A DNA stretch of 44,764 nt, taken from assembly GCA_028278335.1 (NCBI GenBank), contig JANQEN010000297.1:1-44764 (forward strand), read 5' to 3'. The notes below the pieces were generated by a model that was given only the letters and a program-made list of their open reading frames with translations, had not been told where the DNA came from and did no database searches. The translations under genes were made by a program, and so were the position numbers. This document shows, piece after piece, positions 7,731 to 18,500 of the stretch. How positions within the stretch are numbered: the stretch's first letter is position 1; every line of letters begins with the position of its first letter. The stretch comes from Chitinivibrionales bacterium (GTDB taxonomy: Bacteria > Fibrobacterota > Chitinivibrionia > Chitinivibrionales > JANQEN01).

Positions 7731-10121
7731 ATGCATCGAACCGGGTTCCTTATTACTGCCTTAGTGGCAAGTCTCTTTGCCTTTACTAATCTTACCTTTA
7801 CTCCCGACTCCATCAGTTTTGGCGAGTTTACCACCACAACTGGCTCCTTCTCTGCTGTGGGTGACACCGCACACATCTTCCTCTTTATCGACGACAATGG
7901 CGACAATGCCTTTACCGTTGGTCAAGACATGCTTATTTATAACTCAGAAACCAATAACGAACCCTTTATTGATGGTGGTAGTCCTGATGATACCATTGCA
8001 GATGGACTGATGTCACTTAAATTGGGAGCTGGCTGGGATGAGGGAGAAGCCTTTCCTTTTCCTGGAAAGTATCTCATGATCGTTAAAGATAAGGGTGGTG
8101 CAGACACCGCACAGATGGTGCTTAAACCACAGACTCCAACTAACACTTCGGTCAGTGGCACGGTAACCGGCCCACAGGGTAATCTTAAAAACATTTTAGT
8201 CTTTGTTGAAGTGAGCCCTGATGAGCCCGGTGAGACAGAGGTTATGGGACGCTCTGATACAGCAGGCAAATTTTTGATTTATCTTCCCGATACAACGCAA
8301 GGAAAAAAATGCCTTGTTGGTGCAGAGGATGAGTTCGATGTCCTGGGAACGACCATGCTTGTACCACCCGCAGAGATCGAAACAACGGTTGTGGCAAATA
8401 TGAGTCAATTAAGTTTTGTCTTTACCGAGGCAAAACAGTTTATCAAGGGCACGGTAAAAGATATTGACGGCGCTGTTATGTCTGATGTTCGATTAGGATT
8501 TTATAACCGAGACCAGGGCACCGAGGTCCGTGCAGAATCGGACTCCCTGGGTAACTACTTTGCTCCCATCACCCCAGGTAAATGGCACTCCTGGCTTGAT
8601 GATAGAGGAGAAAAGCCTTTCCTCTCTCAAAATATGGAATTTGAGATCAAAGAGGATGAGGATACCACAACAAAAGATTTTGTATTAATTGTCGCTGATA
8701 CGGCAATAACCGGTAAAATAATTGACAGCGCGCACATTAATCTGCAGGAAGACTTCTGGTTAAGTGTCACCTTAGATATTACTGGCACCTGGTCCGGTAA
8801 TCACTCGGATTATTTCAATTCCTATGGTGATATTGACAAGGATGGAAACTTTAAGATTGCCACCTCATCTAAGTATGCGCGCTATATGTTTTATGCTGGC
8901 TCGGATGAGTTACCCTCTGGTTTTTATGTTGATCCCAGTCGTATTGACAGTGTGGCACCCTGGCAAAGTGATCTTGTGGTTTGGATTAAAAAGGGTGAAC
9001 AAAAGATCAACCTTACTGTTGTCAATGAAGGAGGTGTTGCTCTAGACAGTACCACCTTAGAGCTTCGGGAACATAACTCAAATAATGGTATTGAAGTCGA
9101 AACTGATGCAACTGGCAAAGCCAGTGCAGTTGTCTATCCTGCTGAGTGGCAGGTGAAGCTCTTAGATAAAGACTTTTTAACAATGGATTTCGCTGTTAAA
9201 ATCGAACAAACCGATACGACTGTTGACACGACCTTCGTTGCCCATACTACCAATTCAACAATCACCGGACGCTTTGAGGGCGCCTTCCAAAAAATCGGGG
9301 ATAAACTTATTCTTATGGCAGGAACCCAAGACAGCCTTCAAAATTATTACACCTCCGAAGCAACGATTGAACAGAGTGGCACCTTTTCAATAAATGTTTC
9401 CAATGCAGCCTACTTTGGCAGCTATGCCATGCTCATTGGTAACCACAATATTCCTCCGGGATTTGTGATTGTACCCAAGGGTGACTACCACAGTGTCAGT
9501 GCCGGTGACACGGGTCTGGTCTTTACTGTGTACGAATCCAAGGGATCAATTTCTGGGAAGTTTACCATGACCCTCCCCCAGGAATACTATATGGCTGGAG
9601 TTGTTGCAATTGATTCAGTTAACAATATCTTTCTTAAAGGGCACATACAAAAGGATTCAACCTACTTTATTGCAGCACCCAATGGGACCTATACCATTTT
9701 AGGTGGCTACTGGGGTAAAACAGACACCCTGGTTCATCGAATGGATAGCGTTAAAGTAAACGACAACCAGGTAGTCATCAATGTATCCAATGATGGGCTC
9801 AATATGATCCCAATAAATCATATCCCACTTGTCGAGACATTCTCCTTTGGTTTGCGAAGTTGGCCCAATCCCTTTAGAGGACAAACACGCATACTCTTTA
9901 CCTCGCCCCTATCCGGCAATGCAACCTTAACACTCTTCGATATTAATGGAAGGGCTTTAAAAACGCTCTATTCCGGGGCGGTGACCAAAGGGATGTATAC
10001 CATTTTCTTAGATGCAAATACTCTTGGTCAAAAACTAAAATCCGGCCATTTACTGGCACGCTTAGAAATCATAGGAACAAGCAATTACAGAAAGACGATT
10101 AAACTACTACATGTCAAATAA
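7731..10121 (+). CDS. Large secreted multi-Ig protein with C-terminal sorting domain
   Basis: This 796-residue protein has a signal peptide (MHRTGFLITALVASLFAFT) and then several beta-sandwich segments of the carboxypeptidase-regulatory/Ig type. Repeated openers such as SVSGTVTGPQGNLKNILVFVE, FIKGTVKDIDGAVMSDVRLG and SISGKFTMTLPQEYYMAGVV mark them. Asp/Gly loops (DDNGDNAFTVGQD, DIDKDGNFKI) look like calcium sites. The last about 85 residues (SWPNPFRGQTRILFT...LTLFDINGRALKTLYSG) are a FlgD/Por-type C-terminal domain, used by type IX-secreting bacteria to sort surface proteins. It is monocistronic, with promoter and terminator. No catalytic motif was seen; an adhesin or surface structural role is inferred. 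Confidence 0.8.
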   Translation: MHRTGFLITALVASLFAFTNLTFTPDSISFGEFTTTTGSFSAVGDTAHIFLFIDDNGDNAFTVGQDMLIYNSETNNEPFIDGGSPDDTIADGLMSLKLGAGWDEGEAFPFPGKYLMIVKDKGGADTAQMVLKPQTPTNTSVSGTVTGPQGNLKNILVFVEVSPDEPGETEVMGRSDTAGKFLIYLPDTTQGKKCLVGAEDEFDVLGTTMLVPPAEIETTVVANMSQLSFVFTEAKQFIKGTVKDIDGAVMSDVRLGFYNRDQGTEVRAESDSLGNYFAPITPGKWHSWLDDRGEKPFLSQNMEFEIKEDEDTTTKDFVLIVADTAITGKIIDSAHINLQEDFWLSVTLDITGTWSGNHSDYFNSYGDIDKDGNFKIATSSKYARYMFYAGSDELPSGFYVDPSRIDSVAPWQSDLVVWIKKGEQKINLTVVNEGGVALDSTTLELREHNSNNGIEVETDATGKASAVVYPAEWQVKLLDKDFLTMDFAVKIEQTDTTVDTTFVAHTTNSTITGRFEGAFQKIGDKLILMAGTQDSLQNYYTSEATIEQSGTFSINVSNAAYFGSYAMLIGNHNIPPGFVIVPKGDYHSVSAGDTGLVFTVYESKGSISGKFTMTLPQEYYMAGVVAIDSVNNIFLKGHIQKDSTYFIAAPNGTYTILGGYWGKTDTLVHRMDSVKVNDNQVVINVSNDGLNMIPINHIPLVETFSFGLRSWPNPFRGQTRILFTSPLSGNATLTLFDINGRALKTLYSGAVTKGMYTIFLDANTLGQKLKSGHLLARLEIIGTSNYRKTIKLLHVK

Positions 10122-10162
10122 CACCAAAGCCTATACAATATAACAACCGTGACCGGTGTTAG

Positions 10163-10197
10163 AATGGCCAACCAGTAATGGTTGGCCATTTTTCTTT
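10163..10197 (+). terminator. Rho-independent terminator of the 796-residue gene
   Basis: A perfect 11-bp stem, AATGGCCAACC (10163-10173) with GGTTGGCCATT (10180-10190), a 6-base loop and a following T-rich tract. It lies 42 bases after the stop codon. Confidence 0.93.
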
Positions 10198-10671
10198 TAT
10201 TAATTTGGTAGGGCCTCTCCCTCAGAGCAAGCTCGCGCGCTCGCTTTGAGCTAAAACCCGGCAAGGAAAATACTTTTTATTTCCCCTCCATGCCTTCGGC
10301 ATATCCCCATGGGAAAATATAAATGCTATTACCATATTTACATTAAAATTTTTAAACTCATCAAGAGTTCGATTTAAATTCTATAAAACCTTTTTATCTT
10401 AATTGATAACTATTTAATCCAACAGAATCAATAGATATAAAAACGAGGGGATTATGAGCTTTATTGTAATTGAAAAACTTGTTTTCATAAGAATGAGTTT
10501 AAAGAGGAATTAGCAAGATCACCCGAGAGCTTTTATTATCTGCTTGCCTATATAAGCCGGTTCACCGGCTAGGTGAAACAGTTTTTTTAGATGCAAGTAG
10601 TTAAAAAAAAACGAGGGAAGCTTGCTATTGGGGAAAATCCCCCGACCAATTTTCTACTATATCATCTGTCG
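10198..10671. other. Non-coding interval with small palindromes and an ORF remnant
   Basis: The left part has a GC-rich near-palindrome around CTCGCGCGCTCG (about 10220-10250) and a small ATGCC/GGCAT hairpin near 10290, which look like short dispersed repeats. Near 10455-10560 one frame gives MSFIVIEKLVFIRMSLKRN and another gives FKEELARSPESFYYLLAYIS; together they look like fragments of a frameshifted gene, but they are too short to name. Nothing else was recognised. Confidence 0.4.
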
Positions 10672-11226
10672 TTAATCAAATTTTGAAATTAACAGATTAA
10701 GAAAATCATCTGAAACTTTTTTTAAAGAGGATATGGAATTATATCCGCTTAAAGTAACCTCAAAATAGTATCGACCTTTACAAAGATACAGTACCATTCC
10801 TCCAATAATCTCCTCACCAACAACAAAGGCATCTTTGATGTGAGGAAATGCAATGGGAGGAGCAATTGATTCCTTTTTAAAAAGAAATAGCTCTTTAGCC
10901 TTTTGAGCAGAGCTATACTCCTCAGAAAAGATATCGCATTGGGCCTTATTAGTATGCTCTAATCGTTGATACTCACCCTTCACAAGACCATACTCAAGGT
11001 AAAGATCAGCGCCACCATCTATAATATCGTAGAGTCCCTCTGCATCGAATTTTGTATAGGTATTCTTTACCTCCTGCCAGCCAGGAATCTGATTGGTAAT
11101 TCGAAAAGAGGGTTTACTCTTACTACCCTCTTTTTTTATATTGCCCGTTGCAAAGAGCATACAACAATTTACTGCAAGAATACCTATGCAGTATATACCA
11201 ATACTCCCAAAGGATTGCTTTTTCAT
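10672..11226 (-). CDS. Secreted protein of unknown function (DUF6599-like)
   Basis: About 184 residues from the ATG at 11226, chosen over an upstream start because it gives a clean signal peptide (MKKQSFGSIGIYCIGILAVN) and sits 7 bases after the DUF362 gene. The mature protein has the segment YDIIDGGADLYLEYGLVKGEYQRLEH and then EYSSAQKAKELFLF, a pattern I associate with DUF6599-type exported proteins. It is probably cotranscribed with the Tat-exported DUF362 protein, so both may act outside the inner membrane. No active site is visible. Confidence 0.65.
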   Translation of the reverse strand: MKKQSFGSIGIYCIGILAVNCCMLFATGNIKKEGSKSKPSFRITNQIPGWQEVKNTYTKFDAEGLYDIIDGGADLYLEYGLVKGEYQRLEHTNKAQCDIFSEEYSSAQKAKELFLFKKESIAPPIAFPHIKDAFVVGEEIIGGMVLYLCKGRYYFEVTLSGYNSISSLKKVSDDFLNLLISKFD

Positions 11227-11233
11227 TATATTT

Positions 11234-12319
11234 CTACGCTGGGTGTTTAACATCAACGAGATCCAGTTTTTCAAAGTCCTTATAACCAAAGTCACTCAAA
11301 AAGCGATCTAAATGCTTATGGGTCACACCCATGATCGGCTCTCTTATTCTTTTTGCCGTAAGATAATCAACTGCCGGCGAAAAGGTTCCCATGACCAACC
11401 GATGCACAACCTTATTTGGAACGCCAAAGGGTCCGCCGGTCATTCCCCAAATCGAATCAACAATGCAGAGCTGCTGACGTACCGGTGTTCCACCTAAAAT
11501 CGCCTTACTTTTATTAAAAGCCAATATATAATCTAAGTTGCCACCTTTGTGTATTGGTTTGGGATCAAAGGTGCCCGCATGGTTCTTAAGAGTCAGTGTT
11601 GTCTGCCCATAGGCTGGTTTATGTCCTTTGTTTACGGCAATATTTATAAGCACATCAATCTCACCCTTGGCAATAGCTTTGGTACACTTAAAGGAACCTT
11701 TATAAGGATTGGGTACTTTCGTCTCCACCATACCTCCTAAGGCATCATTCACTTTACTTACCACAACATCCTTAGGAATCCCCTTACCCACAAATTCGGG
11801 ATAGTGTTTCGATGCATCATGCTTGCCATCATACAACACTATATTCTTAGCTTTAACGCCTAAGGCCATCAGTTCTTCACATACTTTTCCAACAACTGCT
11901 ATCCGTGGATGGTTTTCAGAAATACAGTTTAGCTTAATAGCAACCTTTGCAGCATCCCACTCTTTATTGGCTGGCTTCTGAAATATGGTCTTCCACGCTT
12001 CCTTTGCCTCTTTTTTCTGAGCAAGGGATTTTGCCAATTCGTCAAGAACCTTGTATACACGATCCTTTTTAACTGGAGCGTTCTGGCTCTGCATGTCCCA
12101 TTTACCAGGACTATGCTTGATCATGGAATGATCATGACAGCACACCACCCGTAAATTGTCAATATTTGGATTGATCTGCATACCTTGCTTCCATGCAGAA
12201 TCAGTCTCTTCCTGTACTGCTTGAGTTTGATTAACACCAGCAACTAAAACACCAGCAGCCCCAATTGATGCGGTCTTTAAAAAATCCCGTCGTTTTGTTT
12301 TATTATGTTCTGTACTCAT
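11234..12319 (-). CDS. Tat-exported DUF362 protein
   Basis: This 361-residue protein begins with a twin-arginine signal (KRRDFLKTASIGAAGVLVAG), so it is probably exported folded and perhaps with a cofactor. The rest matches the DUF362 family: VAIKLNCISENHPRIAVVGKVCEELMALG, the NIVLYDGK segment, GEIDVLINIAVNKGH and GVPNKVVHRLVMGTFSPAVDYLTAKRI. The family is often associated with iron-sulfur proteins, but here the ferredoxin-type cysteine clusters are absent, leaving only isolated Cys residues (VVCCHDH, NCI). An AAGGAG ribosome binding site precedes the ATG. It is followed closely by the exported DUF6599-like gene. Biochemical role unknown. Confidence 0.85.
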   Translation of the reverse strand: MSTEHNKTKRRDFLKTASIGAAGVLVAGVNQTQAVQEETDSAWKQGMQINPNIDNLRVVCCHDHSMIKHSPGKWDMQSQNAPVKKDRVYKVLDELAKSLAQKKEAKEAWKTIFQKPANKEWDAAKVAIKLNCISENHPRIAVVGKVCEELMALGVKAKNIVLYDGKHDASKHYPEFVGKGIPKDVVVSKVNDALGGMVETKVPNPYKGSFKCTKAIAKGEIDVLINIAVNKGHKPAYGQTTLTLKNHAGTFDPKPIHKGGNLDYILAFNKSKAILGGTPVRQQLCIVDSIWGMTGGPFGVPNKVVHRLVMGTFSPAVDYLTAKRIREPIMGVTHKHLDRFLSDFGYKDFEKLDLVDVKHPA

Positions 12320-12534
12320 TATGCTTCTCCTTTGAATGTCGGTTTAACAAGTAAAATTATATTACGGAGAAGGAGGTGGTTTTGGAAATTATATTAGAAC
12401 TTTATAAAAAATTGTCTATTTAAATGTATAGGAGATATGGAATTCTATTAAGTCGGGCTGATAATTTGTGAGAGCGACCAAGCAGCATTACAATCAACAC
12501 CATAATCAAGCATTTGGACACACCGGTCAAAGCA

Positions 12535-15500
12535 TTACCTCTTATTAAATCGCTCCTTAAATACTTTTATTCTTTTCTCATCAAGTACGTAAGGTTTCTG
12601 TGATGATTCTTGCCAACAATGCAAATCTGCACTTTTAAACTTAAGCTTTTTAAGAAGTTTATAATGCTTCATTGATGTTGCAACATCAATTATCCCAACA
12701 GTTGGTTCAATGTGTTTAAAACTCGCTGTTAACAGGCTCGAAAGTATGCAACCGGTGATATTAAAGGGATCTTGTTCCATCATAGGTACTTTTACGCCAA
12801 ATCCCGGAGGTTGATAGATCATTTTATTTATTGGCTCAGGGGAACGCAAAAAACCACCCTCAGTAAAAAGAATGTCACCCCTCTTTTCAAATCGCTTAAT
12901 TGCCTCTTCTGGACAAAAACAGTGGGGAGCGGAATCATCAATTAACAAAGTTCCCGGTTTTACCTTATCAATTTCTAAAATATTTGGAACACTGGTAGCA
13001 CCAATAATAATATCAGTATCATAAATTTTCTTAGCAATCTGCTTACTTGAGCGTGAGGTTACAATAGATATCCTATCAGAATCCAAATAGTGAGCTGCAA
13101 TCTCTTTTTTAACTTTTTCAATGGCGTTTTTCTTACTATATAAATCACATAGAATCAGCTCTTTCGGTTTAGGAAGCGTTTCAAGTAATAAATGCAATGT
13201 ACCTAACCCTATAGAACCCAATCCAATAAAAGACACTCGCTCCTGGTATAGCTTTCTTCCAGCAAGTTTTGCCATACGCTCAATTGACATTACAACACTG
13301 GCGCTGGTTGTGGCATGACCTGTTGTTACTTGTCGTGGATTAGTTTTATCAATAGCTTCTTGAATAGCTAACCCATAATTGGTTACTGAGGGGATAAGGC
13401 CCGTAAGAGAAATAACCTCTGCTCCAATACGTTCTGATAGTTTTATTCCCTCTAGAGCATACTTAAGAAACTGTTTTTTCTTAGAAAAAATCTCATCACC
13501 AAAAACTGGTATTACAATTAACCCAATTGTCCCTTTGTTTAATTCCATTACACTAAATAGCATTGGTTTATTTTCAAAAAACCGTGAGCGAATATCCTCT
13601 TTATTCATTCCCATCTGTGAGGGTAGATCACTAGGAATATAGGCAAGAGCCGCAGCTTTAACTGCACCAATCTTCTTTTGTTGAACCTTTTTTAACAATG
13701 ATGTTGAATATGCTTTAACAAACTTTGATTTTTTTACAACCTCTTTTTTGTGTGTTACTTTTTCTTTTACACCCTTCCATTTTGTTGTTCTAAGATGCTC
13801 AATCTCCTTTGCCAAGGATCTAATTGTAGGATGGGCATACAGGGTATTTACATAAATTTCCATTTTCAATGCATGTGATACCTGCGACATGGTACTAACC
13901 GCAGAGAGTGAATCACCACCTATATCAAAAAAGTTGTCATCTATTGATATGATAGTACGTTCTAATTCCTTTGACATAATGGTATGAATACAATTCTCAA
14001 TCTCCGTTGTTGGCTGTTGAATTTCCCTTAAATGATTAGGATCTAATTCATTCAATTCATATTTTATTAATGTCTGTCGATCAATTTTTCCACTCGATAA
14101 TAACGGTACAATCGGCAATGCTATTATTTCGCTGGGAACCATATAATAAGGTAGGTGGTCACAAAGATAAGAAGTAATCTCTTCTTTTGTGATGGATTTG
14201 TTCTCTTCATAAAAAGCCCAAAGCGTTTTATCCCCCTTCTCAAACTCTTTAAGAATCACAGCACCAGAATTTACACCCCTACATTGATTCAAAACCGTTT
14301 CAACCTCTTTAAGCTCTATCCTAAAACCCCGTATTTTTACCTGATCATCCTCTCTTCCAATAAATTCAATATTTCCATCAGGTAGCCATTTACCTATATC
14401 ACCAGATCTGTACATTCGTTTTCCCGGCTCAAAAGGATTTTCAACAAATTTATCTTTTCCTTCATCATTAATATAGCCTCGAGCTAATCCCGCTCCTGCT
14501 ATACAGATCTCACCGGGAATACCAATTGGCATTAAGTTATTGTGCTTGTCAAGAATGTATACTTGGGTGTTGGCAATGGGTTTTCCAATGGGATATTCAT
14601 TCATCTTTTTCTTGATGAAGTATGAAGTTGTCAAAACCGTATTTTCTGTTGGCCCATAATTATTGTATACCTTATATTTATTTTTTTTATAATCTATAAA
14701 CTTTTCTCCACCCACTATTAGCAAACGCAAACTTATGTTTTGACACTTTTTAAAATAACGATAATACGAAAAAGGCATGCTTGAAACTGAAACCTTGTTT
14801 TCATTGAAATAATCATTTAACATTTTAGGACTTAATCTAACAATATTCGGAATGAATAACAACGTTGCACCATATAGTAAAGCTGAAAATGTTTCTGCAA
14901 TAGATGGGTCAAATGTGTATGGAATTAATCTTCCGATTATATCCTCATTTGATATTCCATATTCTTTTTTATACCATCCACATAGATTGACCACTGATTT
15001 ATGTTCAATGATGATACCTTTTGGTTTACCAGATGTTCCAGATGTATAAAGTAGATATGCAGCCTTATGATTCATACCATTGATATTTAAATTATTGCTC
15101 TTATATTTATCTAATTCATCGTATCCATATTCACATTTAACAGTATTGTTGGGTTTTATTACGTTTTTCTTCCTTTTATTTATATGAATCAAGACATCAT
15201 ATCTGAATCTTGTCAATTCATTCTCAATTGTATGGATTTTTTTTGTTATTTCAATTTTTTCAATTTGATCACATTCATTTTTTAAGTACTTAAAAAAACC
15301 TTTTCTAACAAAAAGTTCGAAGACTAGATTATTCTTTAATTTTTTATCCTTTATTCCATAACTATTTATTGAATCAATCAATTCTCCCTTTTTCTCATAA
15401 TCCATTATATCGCCGATGAAGATAACTGCCTTCGTCTTACAAAGTTTTATAATATCTTTTATTACATTTCTTAAATAGTTTACTCCGGGGAAAGCTTGAA

Positions 15501-18500
15501 TCACACTATTTAAAATCACAACATTGTAATTCTCATTTCTAATTTTTTTAATTTCATGAGCGGCTAATTTAGAAAGTGAAATGTTTTTTATATTCCTATT
15601 CTTAATTATTTTCCGGTTCTTTTTTAATACAACCTCTGAAATATCTGTTCCATGATATTTTTTAACTAAAGGTGAGATGCGGTACATAGTAATCCCACTT
15701 GCACATCCAATCTCTAATACACTAGAAGAGCTTTTAACATACTTTTTAAGTTTCAATAATGCATTATCACCAAACTCTTCCATTTCTTCAATTGTAAATG
15801 GTTGACCAGTGTAACTGTTTATCCACCCTCCTGCGGTGATATAGTTACGCGCTTTCTTTCCGATTTGACACCATAATTCTTTACTCATAAGGGGCATTTT
15901 AGAGTAATCTTCTGGCATATAGGTTTTTTTGGTATCTAAAAACATGATTTCATTTAAAGTATTACATTCCCATAAAAGGGATGATGTTAGGCTATTAAAG
16001 CTACTTTCTGCAATCACCAATTTTATATTTGCATCCTGAATTATATGTTTAATTCGTTCTTTTGGCGCAGAAAAATCCAAGGGTACAAAAGCATTCCCTG
16101 ATTTTAAGATTCCCAATAGAGCAATTGTCTGGAGCTTTGTTTTCTCAATTAAAACACCAATAAAATTCTCTTTCTTTTTAGAAACTGTAGAACAAATAAA
16201 TCTAGCTAATTTATTTGAAATAGTGTTTAATTCGTGATATGAAATTCCTTGATGTAACTCTTTTACAGCTAATTTACTAGGATTTTTACTAACTTGTTTT
16301 TCAAACAAGCTACAAATATCATCTTCCTCTACCTTTGACTGAGTCGGATTAAAATCGATTAAAATTGAGTTAGTTTGATTTTCATCTAGTAATTTTATTT
16401 GCCTTATTTTTAATTTTGGTTTTTCAATTATTTGATCTATAATTCTTAATAGATGATTTTGAATGAAATCAATTTGACTTTTAGAGTAAAGTTCTAATTG
16501 AAAGTCATAATCAACAATAAAATGCCCTTTGTTTTCCCAGTCATTAATATGAATATTGAGAGCTTCAGACTGATGATTATAGGGATGCCATTTTAAAGAA
16601 AATTCAGGATCAAGTTTAAAATTTTGGTAGGTAAATGTGATATCATAAAGTTTCGCATTTTTTACGCCACTTTTGTGTAGTTCTTTTTGGATCAAACTTA
16701 TTGGATATTTTTGATTCTTCAATACCCTTCTGAAAACACGTGACAGCTTGTTTGCAAACTCCAAAAATGAATTTTCTTCATTAATCTTCATTCGCACTGG
16801 TTGAGCACTAACAAATAAACCGGTAGTAGCCCTTTCTTGTGCACCTTCTCTATTTAGAATTGCAGTGCCAATAATGAGGTCTTTAATGTTTAGAGATTTA
16901 TAAAAGTAGATATAATAGCATGAGAGGAAGAATGATAATAATGTAATATTGCGGTCATTAATAAAATCTTTAATTTTCTTTGCTTGCTTACCCTTTAAAA
17001 TGAAACTCTCTCTCTTTGACCTACTGTTTATTAAAAGATCCTTATAATTAACTAATCTATTTGACTCAGCTAAACCCTCTAAATTATTTATCCAATATTC
17101 TCGGTTCTTTTTCATCCTCCAAGAATATTTATAGCTTAGCTCTTTCTCTAAGAAATCTAAATATGAATAATTTGGACTACTAATAACTTTTAAACCTTTT
17201 TTTATCGAATAATAAGAATCTTTTATAGCATTCGCAATAAGCCCAATCGACCAGGCATCAGTAACGATATGGTGACCTTTAATAAAATATCCTCCAAGGT
17301 TACATCTTTTTTTAAATAAGCAAAACTCATACAATGGAGAATTATAAATTGATATAGGTTTACTAATCCATTGTTCTTCATCTTTATGAAAGTTTTTTTC
17401 ATTTTTATGCCCTTTTAAATTTATTTTAGCTACTTTAATATTACACTTGTCATATGGGACAACAATTTGACATGCTCTACCGTGGCGATTAATAATCCGA
17501 ATTCTAAGTGAGTCATATTTTTTTATAACAAATTTTATTGCCCTCTTTAAATACTCAAGATTGACCTCTTCGTTAAAAGAAATTGTACAGGCAATTGTAT
17601 TTATTGATGTATTGGGAAATAGTTTTTCATATTGTAAGATATTATGCTGGGGAAATGTCAGATGAAAATAATTTGAATAATGTTGTTTAAATAATTTTAA
17701 ATGCTGATTCAGGAGTGTTAATCCTTCTCTTGATAAAATGAGTCGTAGCAATTCTCCTCGATAAATTTCATTTTTGACTTTTTTATGAATTTTATCAGCT
17801 TTGTTATTAGCCCAAATCACCCTCATTTTCTTTTTTCCGAATGAAAAAAATATCAAAGAAGCTTTTTTTTGGACAAAATCAACAATTTCTCTCAAGTCAT
17901 TTTTATTAGAAGTAAAATACAGTCGACAAGTATCTAAAGATTGATCTGAACAAAAATGTTGAGGATACACCTCAACAACTGCCACACAAATAATTTTGCC
18001 TGATCGCTTTATTTTATAAGTCTTTCTAATCATTGAATTATTTGTAGAACCTAAGATTTCACAAAATTGATCAATTTTGTTTGGCTTTAAAAAATCATAC
18101 GCTTTCAAAGCCAAATGGCTCTCCAAATTTTTTATAATCTTTTTTAATTCTTTTCCACTTTCAATTAGTTCCCATGAAAGATTGTCATGTATTGAATTAA
18201 TATTGACATCTACTTTACTCTCAATTTTAACTTCAATAAAAGCCAATTTCTCATATTCACATTTTTCTTGACTTGAACAATGAGCGAGAAAATTTGAGAA
18301 AAAACTTCGGTGCCAATCAATATCTCTATCTTTATAAATTATTAAATACCTAAACGATGGATGATATGCCAAGAATTCAGTAAGCCTTAAATAAATCAAA
18401 ATCTTTGGAGAATTATAGAGATGTAGACCTGGAATAATTAGTAACCTTTGAATGCAAAAGGTATTTAAATAAATTCTTTTCGCAGAACAGGCAGAATACA

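Noticed and set aside
7703..7906. Opposite-strand frame at the start of the 796-residue gene
   Set aside because: It overlaps a well-supported gene with promoter and ribosome binding site.
10455..10560. Small peptide gene MSFIVIEKLVFIRMSLKRN
   Set aside because: It is only 19 codons, and a neighbouring frame carries a more protein-like stretch; it looks like a remnant.
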